In this document: positions 1 through 7,385 of the stretch, piece by piece | How the letters are laid out: each line of letters opens with the position of its first letter | Position numbering within the stretch: the first letter of the stretch is position 1 | Assembly (NCBI GenBank): GCA_910592005.1 | Contig: CAJVPP010003718.1 | Span: 1 to 10,978, forward strand | Origin: Funneliformis mosseae | Taxonomy: Eukaryota > Glomeromycota > Glomeromycetes > Glomerales > Glomeraceae | Length of the DNA: 10,978 nt | Direction of reading: 5' to 3' | Notes under the pieces: generated by a model | What the model was told of the DNA's origin: nothing | Database searches by the model: none | What the model saw: the letters and a program-made list of their open reading frames with translations, nothing else | Translations under genes and position numbers: made by a program

Positions 1-858
1 AACATTATGATTCAGATCGAGGACTTCGGCAAATTCACCCAACTCTCCTGATTGCGTCTCTATATCCCACGTGAGGATAAGAGTATGATCCTGTAAGAGA
101 GCTGAAATAGGAAATCGGTCACTTATTGTTGTAAAATCCTCTAGCAGGCAGAAATCTTTTATAGACACATAGAATTCGTGTGGACAGAGCGGACTGGTCC
201 GCTTGCCTTTCTTACATATATATTTATTTATTGTAGACCACCCAGAGAGTTGGATTCCGTTTTCTCGAGCCACTTTTTGATGGAATGAGTATAAATCATC
301 TGAAGCAGTTTCGAAATTATTATCTTAGACAGCTATAATGGCTTTTTTTCTTTCCCCAGTGCTATTCGTATAAATTCGTAAATATTGCTTTTTTTCTATA
401 TAGTATCTGCGAAAAGGGAATGCTTTAATATGCTTTATTTTAAATGATTTCGCAGTGCCAGAGAGAATTTCGCCTACTTTTGCTTTACATTCATCAGAAG
501 ACTCTCTATCCGGTACTCGAATGTCGAAGAAAACCTGAATGCCTATGAGAGTTACTAATGCCTTTTGGCTATTAATAAGGCGACCATAAAGACGCAATAC
601 ATAGCGATACGTTCCATTTATTCTTTCAGTTGATCCTTCATTCTCAATGGCCATAAATGGAATATCTTGTTGTTTAGATAAAGCATCTTCGAGGATTAGA
701 GTTAATCCCTCATCATTTTCCGCGACTATATCATTTAGAGTTGGGAGGTCCGACAAGTATTTTTCACCAGAATAGCGAATTACTATTTTATTTTTTTCAG
801 CCTCTGGGTGAAAAAGGGCAGACGTATCAAAGAACTCTGAAAGCTTGGATTGGGTCAT
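1..858 (-). pseudogene. Family B DNA polymerase, N-terminal part, partial with one in-frame stop
   Basis: The minus-strand frame is open from an ATG at 858 to the left edge (286 codons), except for one TAA at 325-327 (codon 178). The product begins MTQSKLSEFF. Residues about 90-180 resemble the N-terminal domain of family B DNA polymerases (LRLYGRLINSQKALV, then VFFDIRVPD). After the stop the same frame continues with TASDDLY, KVARENGIQLSGW and LILTWDIETQSGE. The last contains the Exo I D-x-E motif of the 3'-5' proofreading exonuclease (D265 and E267; DIET at 55-66). The polymerase domain would lie beyond the left edge. I chose the ATG at 858 because the longer frame from 1005 has an AT-rich, unpolymerase-like leader and would overlap the divergent gene at 984. 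The stop falls where related proteins, as I remember them, carry Arg; CGA to TAA needs two transitions. It is either a young pseudogene or a recoded or miscalled codon. The source could be a giant-virus-like insertion or a mobile element; it does not look like the fungus's own replicative polymerase, but this is inference. Confidence 0.8.
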
Positions 859-983
859 GGTATTATATAACAAATATACAGTTCGAGAGAAAGTATATAT
901 TCTGAGAGAAAAAAGTTCAAAATGAAAATTAATTCTGAAATATATAAATCGATACATAATTGAACTATTCATAGTTATCAAAA
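859..983. promoter_or_regulatory. Compact divergent promoter region
   Basis: These 125 bp separate the start of the polymerase frame (858, minus) from the Cys/His gene (984, plus). The region is AT-rich. TATATAAA at 941-948 lies about 36-43 bp upstream of the ATG at 984. On the minus strand TATATAA (about 862-870) sits just before the polymerase ATG, and another TATATA run lies near 893-900. TATA-like elements facing both ways in so short a gap suggest a shared promoter. No experimental start sites are visible, so the assignment is inferred from spacing and composition. Confidence 0.4.
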
Positions 984-1265
984 ATGGCATTTTATCGATG
1001 TCCATATATTCTCAGGACTGGAGAAGTTTGTAATTGGGGGTGCTTTCACCCAAAAGGATGCCAAATACATCAGAATTCTCCCTCATATATACCTTGCATT
1101 GAATGTGGTAAACGAACTTATTCTGAATATGGATTTTGTGATCTACACGCTAGAAAGCACCGTAAAAGGGAACAGTACCATCAGAAAAAGCTGGCTAAGA
1201 TTACTTCAGCAGAGATACTGGTAAGTAATTTAAAGATAAACAAAAATAATACAACCTGTCACTAG
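984..1265 (+). CDS. Small Cys/His-rich zinc-finger-like protein
   Basis: This is an intact 93-codon frame starting MAFYRCPYILRTGEVC. The start has a good eukaryotic context (A at -3, G at +4). Two putative zinc-binding modules are visible: C6, C16, C20, C26-x2-H29, and then C38-x2-C41-x10-C52-x2-H55. A basic tail follows (HARKHRKREQYHQKK). The opening pattern, a C-x-Y-I-L stretch followed by a glycine and a second Cys, recalls small proteins of giant viruses and of some fungal mobile loci, but I cannot assign a function; nucleic-acid or protein binding is a guess. The gene is divergent from the polymerase frame and probably shares its promoter. The last codons (TGT CAC TAG) are supplied by the first copy of the downstream 9-bp repeat. 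A consensus donor, GTAAGT, lies at 1221-1226 exactly after codon 79, so the real 3' end may be spliced (see findings). Composition is less AT-rich than the transposon graveyard downstream. Confidence 0.6.
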   Translation: MAFYRCPYILRTGEVCNWGCFHPKGCQIHQNSPSYIPCIECGKRTYSEYGFCDLHARKHRKREQYHQKKLAKITSAEILVSNLKINKNNTTCH

Positions 1266-1620
1266 AAAAAAAAGCTCGTGACGGAACTGGTGACGCAAAT
1301 AATAGGCTTTTTAAGAATCCTAACCCGAAAGAAGCTTTTCTTGATGAGCGTCACTGGTGTCACTGGTATCACTGGAAAAATCCGAGCCTCCTAACTTTTT
1401 ATTTTTTTTTTATATATAGCATATACTATATATTCATTAGGGTACCATAGAAAAATTCAATTCTTTCCTTAAATTTTACTACTTTTTACTAGTGACACTA
1501 GTGATACTAGTGACACTAATCAAGAAAGAAATAAAGAAGCCTAATAATCCTAAGAAAGATAACAAACGTGTCACTAGTTCTGTCACCAGTTAGTATTCGG
1601 AACTAGTGACACTAGTGATG
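1258..1620. repeat. Foldback element with 9-bp ACTAGTGAC iterons and AT-rich centre
   Basis: The segment is an imperfect palindrome. The left arm 1335-1376 (CTTGATGAGCGTCACTGG...) pairs with 1488-1530 read in reverse, and most differences are transitions; TAGGCTTTTT near 1303 pairs with 1534-1544. Within the arms a 9-bp unit ACTAGTGAC/T (or ACCAGTGAC) recurs. It is inverted at 1258-1265, direct at 1286-1294, three inverted copies at 1350-1376, three direct copies plus ACTA at 1488-1518, inverted copies at 1568-1590, and two direct copies at 1602-1619. Arms of 13 bp (1568-1580 and 1600-1612) are perfectly complementary with a 19-nt loop. The centre (1395-1440) is almost pure A/T. It may be a MITE/foldback transposon, or an origin-like iteron array next to the polymerase gene. 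I see no clear target duplication. Confidence 0.65.
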
Positions 1621-1946
1621 CTCATAAAATAGCATACTCATTGCTTCAACCCAGTTTAGACCATGATCAGGTCTCAGAAGAGTTTACAACATCTCGCCAA
1701 TATACTGGCAATGAAAAGGCAATAGTTGGGTCGCAAATGGTGCTCAGCTTCGATCTTTCAAATTGTATACCTTTCTCAGACATGGCAAAACAAGACATGC
1801 AGAAAGCGATATAATCCAAGGCTAGTGTTGAAAAAAAGAGCATGAAAGTAGTATAACCAGATCTGATTAGGTATATACCGATTCCGGATCATCTAGAAGG
1901 ATTTCTCGCATATCATTCAAAATTTCCGAAGCGCTCTGATCGTTAA
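1578..1946 (+). pseudogene. Unrecognised eroded reading frame
   Basis: One plus-strand frame runs 122 codons between TAG at 1575 and TAA at 1944, interrupted only by TAA at 1812-1814 and 1854-1856. The translation looks protein-like and of balanced composition: AYSLLQPSLDHDQVSEEFTT, then VGSQMVLSFDLSNCIPFSDM, then RYIPIPDHLEGFLAYHSKF. It has no ATG near its beginning and starts inside the foldback's last iterons, so the 5' part may have been lost or displaced by the repeat. Both internal stops are TAA and could be C-to-T changes of Gln codons. I do not recognise the family. It could also be exons of a multi-exon gene. The GC content is higher than in the region downstream. Confidence 0.35.
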
Positions 1947-2380
1947 CAGTGTTAACGGAGTTCTCAATCTAGTGCTCCAATTTGTGATCATTTATAAAAC
2001 GAATGTATTTATTAAATATTTTACAAGGGTCACCAACCCAGCAACCAAGCTCAGTACGCCCACAACATACCCAATATTTTTGAAAAAACCATTACATACC
2101 GTAACGGTTTTTATATCACGTGATAACTTAGATTTTTTTTACCATATTTTAACATTTTGGCAGGCAACAAAATAGGTAAAGAAGGAAAGCATTCTCGACA
2201 TCTTAACAGGCGTCCAAAAAGGCGCAGAAGCAGGTAAACAAATAGATAGTTCTTTATTAATAAAAAAGGTATAGAAGAATATAAATGGAAAGATGTTTCC
2301 TTAACGTTAAAAGAGGACAGAGCAATAAAATCAAGCAGATAGCTACAAGGCAATAAAAAGGCTACAGAATATTAAAAACA
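1947..2380. other. Intergenic segment with weak coding traces
   Basis: I find no supportable gene here. CGTTAAC-agt-GTTAACG (1941-1957) is a perfect 7-bp-arm inverted repeat, and TATCACGTGATA (2114-2125) is a perfect palindrome with a CACGTG core. On the plus strand around 2180-2370 there are protein-like stretches with stops. One frame gives GKEGKHSRHLNRRPKRRR, then EYKWKDVSLTLKEDRAIKSS; an overlapping frame gives SILDILTGVQKGAEAGKQID. Because two frames both look plausible, I cannot decide which, if either, is a relic. Confidence 0.3.
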
Positions 2381-2490
2381 GTAACTAGGTAACATTATAC
2401 TCGTAACTAGATAATATTATACTCGTAACTAGGTAACATTATACTCGTAGCTAGATAACATTATACTCGTAGCTAGATAACATTATAACG
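2381..2490 (+). repeat. 22-bp tandem repeat, five copies
   Basis: Five head-to-tail units lie at 2381, 2403, 2425, 2447 and 2469. Each reads close to GTAACTAGGTAACATTATAC plus TC, with only a few changes between units, mostly transitions (G/A in ACTAGG versus ACTAGA, A/G in GTAACT versus GTAGCT). The last unit degenerates at its end into AACG. The array runs straight into the palindrome that follows, whose left half (CAACTGGATAATACTC) looks like a sixth copy shortened by about 6 bp. Confidence 0.9.
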
Positions 2491-2491
2491 C

Positions 2492-2527
2492 AACTGGATA
2501 ATACTCTTATAAGAGTGTTATCCAGTT
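2492..2527. repeat. 36-bp near-perfect palindrome
   Basis: AACTGGATAATACTC is followed by TTATAA and then GAGTGTTATCCAGTT. The whole 36 bp is self-complementary apart from one base pair. It lies between the 22-bp array and the transposase relic, and contains the stop codon of the corrected transposase frame (TAA on the minus strand at 2518-2520). It could be two abutting transposon ends, or a direct and an inverted copy of the array unit. Confidence 0.85.
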
Positions 2528-2985
2528 CTTGTCTGACAGAGGTTTTCTGCAGTGGTTATTTCAGCATCACTTCTAACCATCCAATTATACCATTTTTTTG
2601 TAAATTTTCATTAAATAGTTTATTAATCGCAATATCAAGTGGTTGGTAAATGCTAGTCAATCCACCTGAAATTACAGTTAAATTATATCTACTTTTGCGA
2701 AATTTTATTTTAACAAATTCTTCTAAATAACCTTTAAATGAATTATATACTAACATTGCTGGAATATTATTAGTTCTTGAATTATTAAGATAGTTTATAT
2801 ACCTTTTTATCAAATCAGCATTTATCCATCTATTTTCTTAAAACTAAACTACTATTCCAGATAGAACTTATTCTCTTCGTGACATTCATTTTTCTTTAAA
2901 ATACAATAGGTAATAATTTAATACTATCTATAATTGTTAATGCTCAAATACTTAAAGTGATAACGCAGTTATAAAAGTCATCTAG
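2518..2985 (-). pseudogene. pogo/Tigger-type DDE transposase, C-terminal remnant
   Basis: The minus-strand frame 2556-2830 reads RWINADLIKRYIN, IPAMLVYNSFKGYLEE and VISGGLTSIYQPLDIAINK. The GGLTS...QPLD block and the D/N-SF box are hallmarks of DDE_1 (Tc1/mariner superfamily, pogo/Tigger/CENP-B-like) transposases, so the piece is the C-terminal catalytic part. A T7 run at 2593-2599 appears to have lost one base. Reading past it in the shifted frame gives KWYNWMVRSDAEITTAENL, which restores the expected continuation to a stop at 2518. Upstream (about 2830-2985) the frame carries TAG and TAA where Trp and Gln are expected (V-V-*-F-*-E-N-R-W), and the similarity then fades. The DNA-binding N-terminus is missing. 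The element is inactive; no flanking TIR was found. Confidence 0.75.
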
Positions 2986-3319
2986 TTCCTCTTACAATGA
3001 ATTATCACCTATAAACTGAATTTTTAATCATGAATAATACTAATAACAATATTTCTATAATAAATAAAAATAACAATAACAATAATTAACCCTATAAGCA
3101 TATCAATATTTTAAAGATATACTCATTATTTCTTTCATTATACATAATGTTAATTCCCTTCAATGTTTTATTAAAAACTAATTCATTAATGATATATTTA
3201 TAGATTTCAATGCTAATTTTGTAAGTCTTATTGAAACCTATCATAAATTTGACTAATCATATTAATACTTTTATAATCCTTTTTATAATACCTTTTAGAG
3301 TAATTGTATCAACTTGCAC
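2986..3319. other. AT-rich gap, no clear gene
   Basis: This is AT-rich sequence with many stops in every frame. One short plus-strand stretch near 3195-3240 (IDFNANFVSLIETYHKFD) resembles the GDFN neighbourhood of an apurinic-type LINE endonuclease. It could be a fragment of a second, more decayed LINE, but flanking residues do not confirm this. Simple AAC/AAT-rich sequence lies at 3045-3090. Confidence 0.3.
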
Positions 3320-3482
3320 TAAAGATGATACTGCAATTAGTTACAACTGATTATAACTGGTGACAAATAAGCATCATAGGATTACAATTAATTGCAACAT
3401 TAATAAAAATTGAGTTGCAACTAGTTGCAACTGGTGATAAATAAGTATCATATGGTTGCAACTAATTGTAGTGTCATCTTTA
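3320..3482. mobile_element. hAT-like MITE, 163 bp
   Basis: Terminal inverted repeats of 28 bp lie at 3320-3347 (TAAAGATGATACTGCAATTA...) and 3455-3482; 25 of 28 positions match and the three differences are transitions. The flanks ACTTGCAC (3312-3319) and ACCTGCAC (3483-3490) look like an 8-bp target duplication with one transition. An 8-bp duplication and TIRs with A at position 2 and G at position 5 fit the hAT superfamily. Inside, a block with CAACTGGTGA-c/t-AAATAAG is duplicated (about 3352 and 3426). There is no coding capacity, so it is a non-autonomous element. Confidence 0.65.
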
Positions 3483-3569
3483 ACCTGCACACTAGTATCA
3501 GTATTTTCATTAAAAAATCTTGAATTATTTATGTTCAAAAAATCTACTTAGACAATAATTGTTTTATTT

Positions 3570-4200
3570 ATGTAAACCTATACCTTTCAGTCATATTAAA
3601 CTTTATATATTTTGCATCTATTTACATTATAGATGAGGGACGAAACCCCTTAATAACAGTCGAAACTTAGACGAAACTATATTAAAAATCATAATAAGAG
3701 ATACGACGAAACCCATTCGATACGACGAAAGCCGAAACTGTCGAAACTATATTAAAAACATAGAAAAGGGTATGACGAAATTATTTTGAGGAGGTTTCGG
3801 CAGGCATCTATAATTTACATGATTTAACTGAATCTTATATCAAAAAGAAATGATTAAAATTATATAAGACAATTATCAAATATGTTAAAAATAACCTTAA
3901 ATTAGACTTTAAGATTATTATATTAAGAGACTTCAATGTGAACTTTGACACTTATTAGTCACATATTAATAATAGACAAACCAACCACTGACAGATGGAT
4001 TCTATAAAAAATTATTTACTATAAATTTTCTTAATCTTTATAACATTTGTTATAATACATCACAATCCACGTATTATTTAGACTTATACAAGTCAAGAAT
4101 TGATACTATATTTACCTTGTTTAACTTTACTTCTAATTTTATTTACTCTTATTTAGATATATTTACACTTTACTCTTCTGACTATAAGATTATTTTCACT
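3570..4200 (+). pseudogene. LINE endonuclease (APE-type) remnant
   Basis: On either side of the MITE the same frame reads KLYIFCIYLH, then DLTESYIKK, consistent with one interrupted domain. Further on, KIIILRDFNVNFDTY (about 3911-3952) corresponds to the GDFN motif, here with Arg for Gly (AGA for GGA, a G-to-A change). After a frame change, SRIDTIF (about 4093) and YSSDYKIIF (4171-4197) correspond to the RID and SDH motifs; the catalytic His reads Tyr (TAT), a C-to-T type change. Stops occur after DTY and elsewhere. The domain would nick target DNA to prime reverse transcription; here it is dead. Confidence 0.7.
3628..3812. mobile_element. hAT-like MITE, 185 bp, inserted in the LINE endonuclease
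   Basis: The 8-bp ATTTACAT is perfectly duplicated at 3620-3627 and 3813-3820. The element between begins TATAGATGAGGGACGAAACC and ends with the inverted partner TATAGATGCCTGCCGAAACC (reverse complement of 3793-3812), which is 16 of 20 matches. The A2/G5 terminal pattern and 8-bp duplication fit the hAT superfamily. The inside is full of CGAAA words (3641, 3661, 3672, 3707, 3726, 3733, 3742, 3776), and CGAAACTATATTAAAAA occurs twice, 70 bp apart (3672 and 3742). There is no ORF. Removing the element and one duplication copy joins two halves of the LINE endonuclease frame, so it is younger than the LINE. Confidence 0.85.
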
Positions 4201-5099
4201 TCATTTACTAATTATCGTAAGCAATCAAATGCTAGATCTCGTCTGTTACAGAATAAATAATAGGTCCCTAAATTAAGAGTAATGAACTAATATAAATAGA
4301 TTAAATTTGCAGCTTATGCTGATTTTTATTATCAATGCTATAACTTTGATCGTCTTTTTAATCTTTTTACTAATAGAAGCAATATGAATACTTTATAGAC
4401 TAAAATAAAGATTGCTATACTGGCCACCAACTGAAGTATTATTCCTTAGGTTTAGATCTCAGTGCTAAGATATAATAAATAACCATTTGATCAACCTGCA
4501 TCTCTCATTGCCATCTGAAAAATAAGCTTGATTTTACTCAGTTTCAAAAAATCGATTATATTACTAAAATATTAATTCAATGCTTCTGATTAATCTACTA
4601 TTAAAGGTATGATAAATAAATTGATTTTCTTATTAAAACTTCCTGTAATTACATTTCCCTCCACTGTATATGAGAATAATATTAATAACGTTAAAAACAA
4701 ATTAAAGACCTTCATAAATTTTTATCAGCATTAGCTAAGATCGATATATAGAAATTAAAAGAGTTTGCAATTAAATCTTTTATAGATAAGCATTGTAATA
4801 ACTTTTAGAATAATCCTTCTAAAATGATTAATTCCATTTTGAACAGGAAAAAATGTTCTATTGTGCTTGATTGACTGCTCATCAAAAATAAAAACTCAGA
4901 TGTGAAAAGATTCACTGTTGAGTCAAAGAAAATTAAGAAAGCTACAATTAACTATTTCTAAAACTTTTCTATTTTTACAACTTTAATACCCTTTATGTCC
5001 TCTAGATAAACCAATCAATATAGACCCAAAGACTATGTGAATGAGTAACATTATTCAAATCTTATGCAACTCATCTATAACGAATGAATGACAGTTCTT

Positions 5100-5940
5100 A
5101 AAACGCTTTTCAATAATAAAGTCGCTGACCCTCAGAAATCACTAATGAAATGATCGTTCACTTAAGAACTAAACTACAATAACTATTTTAAAGACTCATT
5201 TGCATATACTTCTCAATAAATGATATTCCTAGTGAATGAAAAATCGCACATCTTTACCCTATTCCCAAGCCCATAAAATGGAAATGTAATATAATTAAGA
5301 TTAGACCTATTACTTTTCTAGAAACTATTCATAAAGGTCTAATTAAAATAATTATTAACAGACTCTCACATATCTTAGCAAACAATAACATTCTCAAAGG
5401 AGAAAATTTTGCAGAACTATCAGAAGGATCAACTGAACTACCAATAAAAATTGTAACCATATTACTGAAAGATGTTATCAAAACAATAAGAATATTTTGA
5501 TCTTGCTCTAAAATCTCTCCAAAGCGTATAATTGAGTTGATTTATCTTACCTTCGCTTAGCTTTCAATAGAATAAAAGTTCCCTAACTGGCAACTAATTT
5601 CATAATTAATCTCTTTACTTCAAGAAAAAATACTGTGTTTACTGCATATAAAATCTTAGACCTTTATGATGTCAAAATCAGAATTGATCAAGGCAAAGTT
5701 ATATTTCCTCTGGTATGATGCATCTACCTAGATCCGTTACTCTGTGGAGTAGCTACTCTTAATAAAGAATACACAATTGAGTATACTGTGACCTCTGATA
5801 TTACTACTATGAATACCAAAACAATAATGGCCCCTGTCTCTTCACTAGCTTTTATAAATAATACAAATTGGATCACTAATTCTAAACAAGACCTTAAAGA
5901 TATTTTACAAGTTGCAGATGAATTTATAACCTCATAAGAT
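5100..5940 (+). pseudogene. LINE reverse transcriptase remnant
   Basis: The first block (frame of 5303) reads RPITFLETIHKGLIKIIINR, then RLSHILANNNILKGENFAEL. After a frameshift near 5480 the second block reads L-*-NLSKAYN-*-VDLSYLRLAF (5506-5562), then TSRKNTVFTAYK, IDQGKVIFPLV-*-CIYLDPLLC and LAFINNTNWITNSKQDL (from 5845), ending at TAA near 5938. Motif A (D-L-S-K-A-Y-D) reads NLSKAYN (5512-5532) and motif C (F-x-D-D) reads FINN (5851-5862), so all three catalytic Asp positions are Asn. The expected Trp before CIYLD is TGA. The upstream fingers region (5121-5130) reads VADP where a Gly is expected. The enzyme is inactive. Confidence 0.85.
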
Positions 5941-5989
5941 TTGCATTAAACTAAGACGAATTCAAACTACTAATTACCTTTTACGCTGA

Positions 5990-7385
5990 CATACTGTCCA
6001 TTCCAGTCAAATTTGGTTTGACCACACTCAATATTATTCCTGAAATTAGTTCAATTCATTTTTTGGAAATATGGATTAATAGTCAATGATCACAAACTTT
6101 TGTCAAAAAAAATCGTCTTTAATGTAAACTGGTTTACTGCTTTCATGCGATATAAACCTTTAATAGATAAACAACTCTCATACATTATTAATATAATGCT
6201 ATATACTCTATTAAAATATTATATATAATTGATATCACTTTTGAAAAAAAAATATTTCAAATTTTTTGCACCTCTTCGTTTGCTTTTCAAACATAAAAAT
6301 CAATTCGCTTCTATTCTCCCTAACACTTTATTAAATTTCAAACACTTTTATAATTTAAATAACCTTTGGTCACTTTAAATCAAATTACTTTCAATTACTC
6401 TCATTTACTAATTCAACAATTTCACCCTTTACAAGAACATTTCCTTAATTTGACTCTTTTAATTATAATTATGTAATATTCTTGCTACATTTCCATTAAA
6501 TTATTGACTATACTCATTTAACAAATATTCCTTTAAAAATTTAATTAATATCTTCCTCTTACTTATCAATTTCATCTCTTTAAAATTCTCCTTTAATATC
6601 TCTTTCCTTATGAATCGAATTGTAAGAAACACCCAACTTATCTCTAAAATTCTTTCTATCAGTCTTTTAATCAAATATAATAAAGTACTTACTAATCATA
6701 ACTTATTTTATTTAGATCAACTTATTTCTCTTTTAGGTCATTAACTAATTATGGTATTTGATTTTCTCCTTAGAGATTTCAATCATATTTCAAAACATTC
6801 TGGTTCAACTGATTTTTTTATAGAAAACTTTATCTTAGATGATCATGTATATAGAATATTCAAACCTGAGTTTAGACTAGCTTTATCCTTACTATATTAC
6901 AGATATGTTCCTCACATGTCTATCTTGAATGATCAGAAGAAAGAATTTGTATCCTCGTAAAACTCAATACTCAATACTCCTTTCTTTAGGCAAATTATAG
7001 ATAAAGTCTCAAACAATACTCAGTTTACTTATTTATATTTTATTTGTTCTAACAACAACAATAATGTCAATCAACTTTTCAAATGTACTGGATATTCATT
7101 CTTCACACAGAATAAATTTGAGCATTGCACTTTTAGCATTTTCTGCGAAAGTATCTTCAAGATTAAACTGATACCTAAACAACTACATATGCTCAAAATC
7201 AGCTCAGATACTCACTTTTAGAGATTACTTAAATCACATATATAAACTTCTATAATGCACAAATTGTCTATATTCTAACAAATCCGCTTTCAGACAATAT
7301 TGTTGATCTTCTTATTGAACCTTCAATATACTTTACATCACTTAAATATATTCAAATCACTCTTTTCTGTGTCTCATCAATTACA
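5990..7385 (+). pseudogene. LINE connector between RT and RNase H
   Basis: The plus strand continues in protein-like pieces: MRYKPLIDKQLSYIINIML (about 6146), LLFKHKNQFASILPNTLLNF (about 6280) and KHFYNLNNLWSL (about 6340). Then comes an intact 70-codon stretch at 6751-6960 (FLLRDFNHISKHSGSTDFF and FKPEFRLALSLLYYRYVPH), followed by IIDKVSNNTQFTYLYFICSN and HMLKISSDTHF. This is the thumb and linker region of the LINE protein and has no independent function. The open stretch at 6751-6960 is part of the element and not a separate gene. Frames change several times, and W and Q positions read as TGA or TAG. Confidence 0.6.

Noticed and set aside
859..1005. N-terminal 49-residue extension of the polymerase frame (ATG at 1005)
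   Set aside because: The extension is AT-driven and unlike a polymerase leader, overlaps the divergent ATG at 984, and a better start (MTQSKLSEFF) exists at 858.
1488..1620. CRISPR-like array from the 9-bp repeats
   Set aside because: Repeats are far too short, contiguous without spacers, and in both orientations in a eukaryotic context.
1972..2175. 67-codon plus-strand frame
   Set aside because: No domain, low-complexity AT-derived residues, overlaps an opposing frame, and no family resemblance.
2111..2353. 80-codon minus-strand frame
   Set aside because: Leu/Phe/Ser-rich product typical of a shadow of A-rich plus-strand sequence, without motifs.
4254..4260. Alternative genetic code, since TAA/TAG/TGA sit at Gln, Trp and Arg positions
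   Set aside because: All three stops are affected, catalytic residues are also lost, and frameshifts are present. The pattern therefore fits decay by transitions rather than codon reassignment.
6751..6960. 69-codon frame as an independent gene
   Set aside because: It is a surviving open stretch of the LINE connector; the same protein-like reading continues on both sides past stops.
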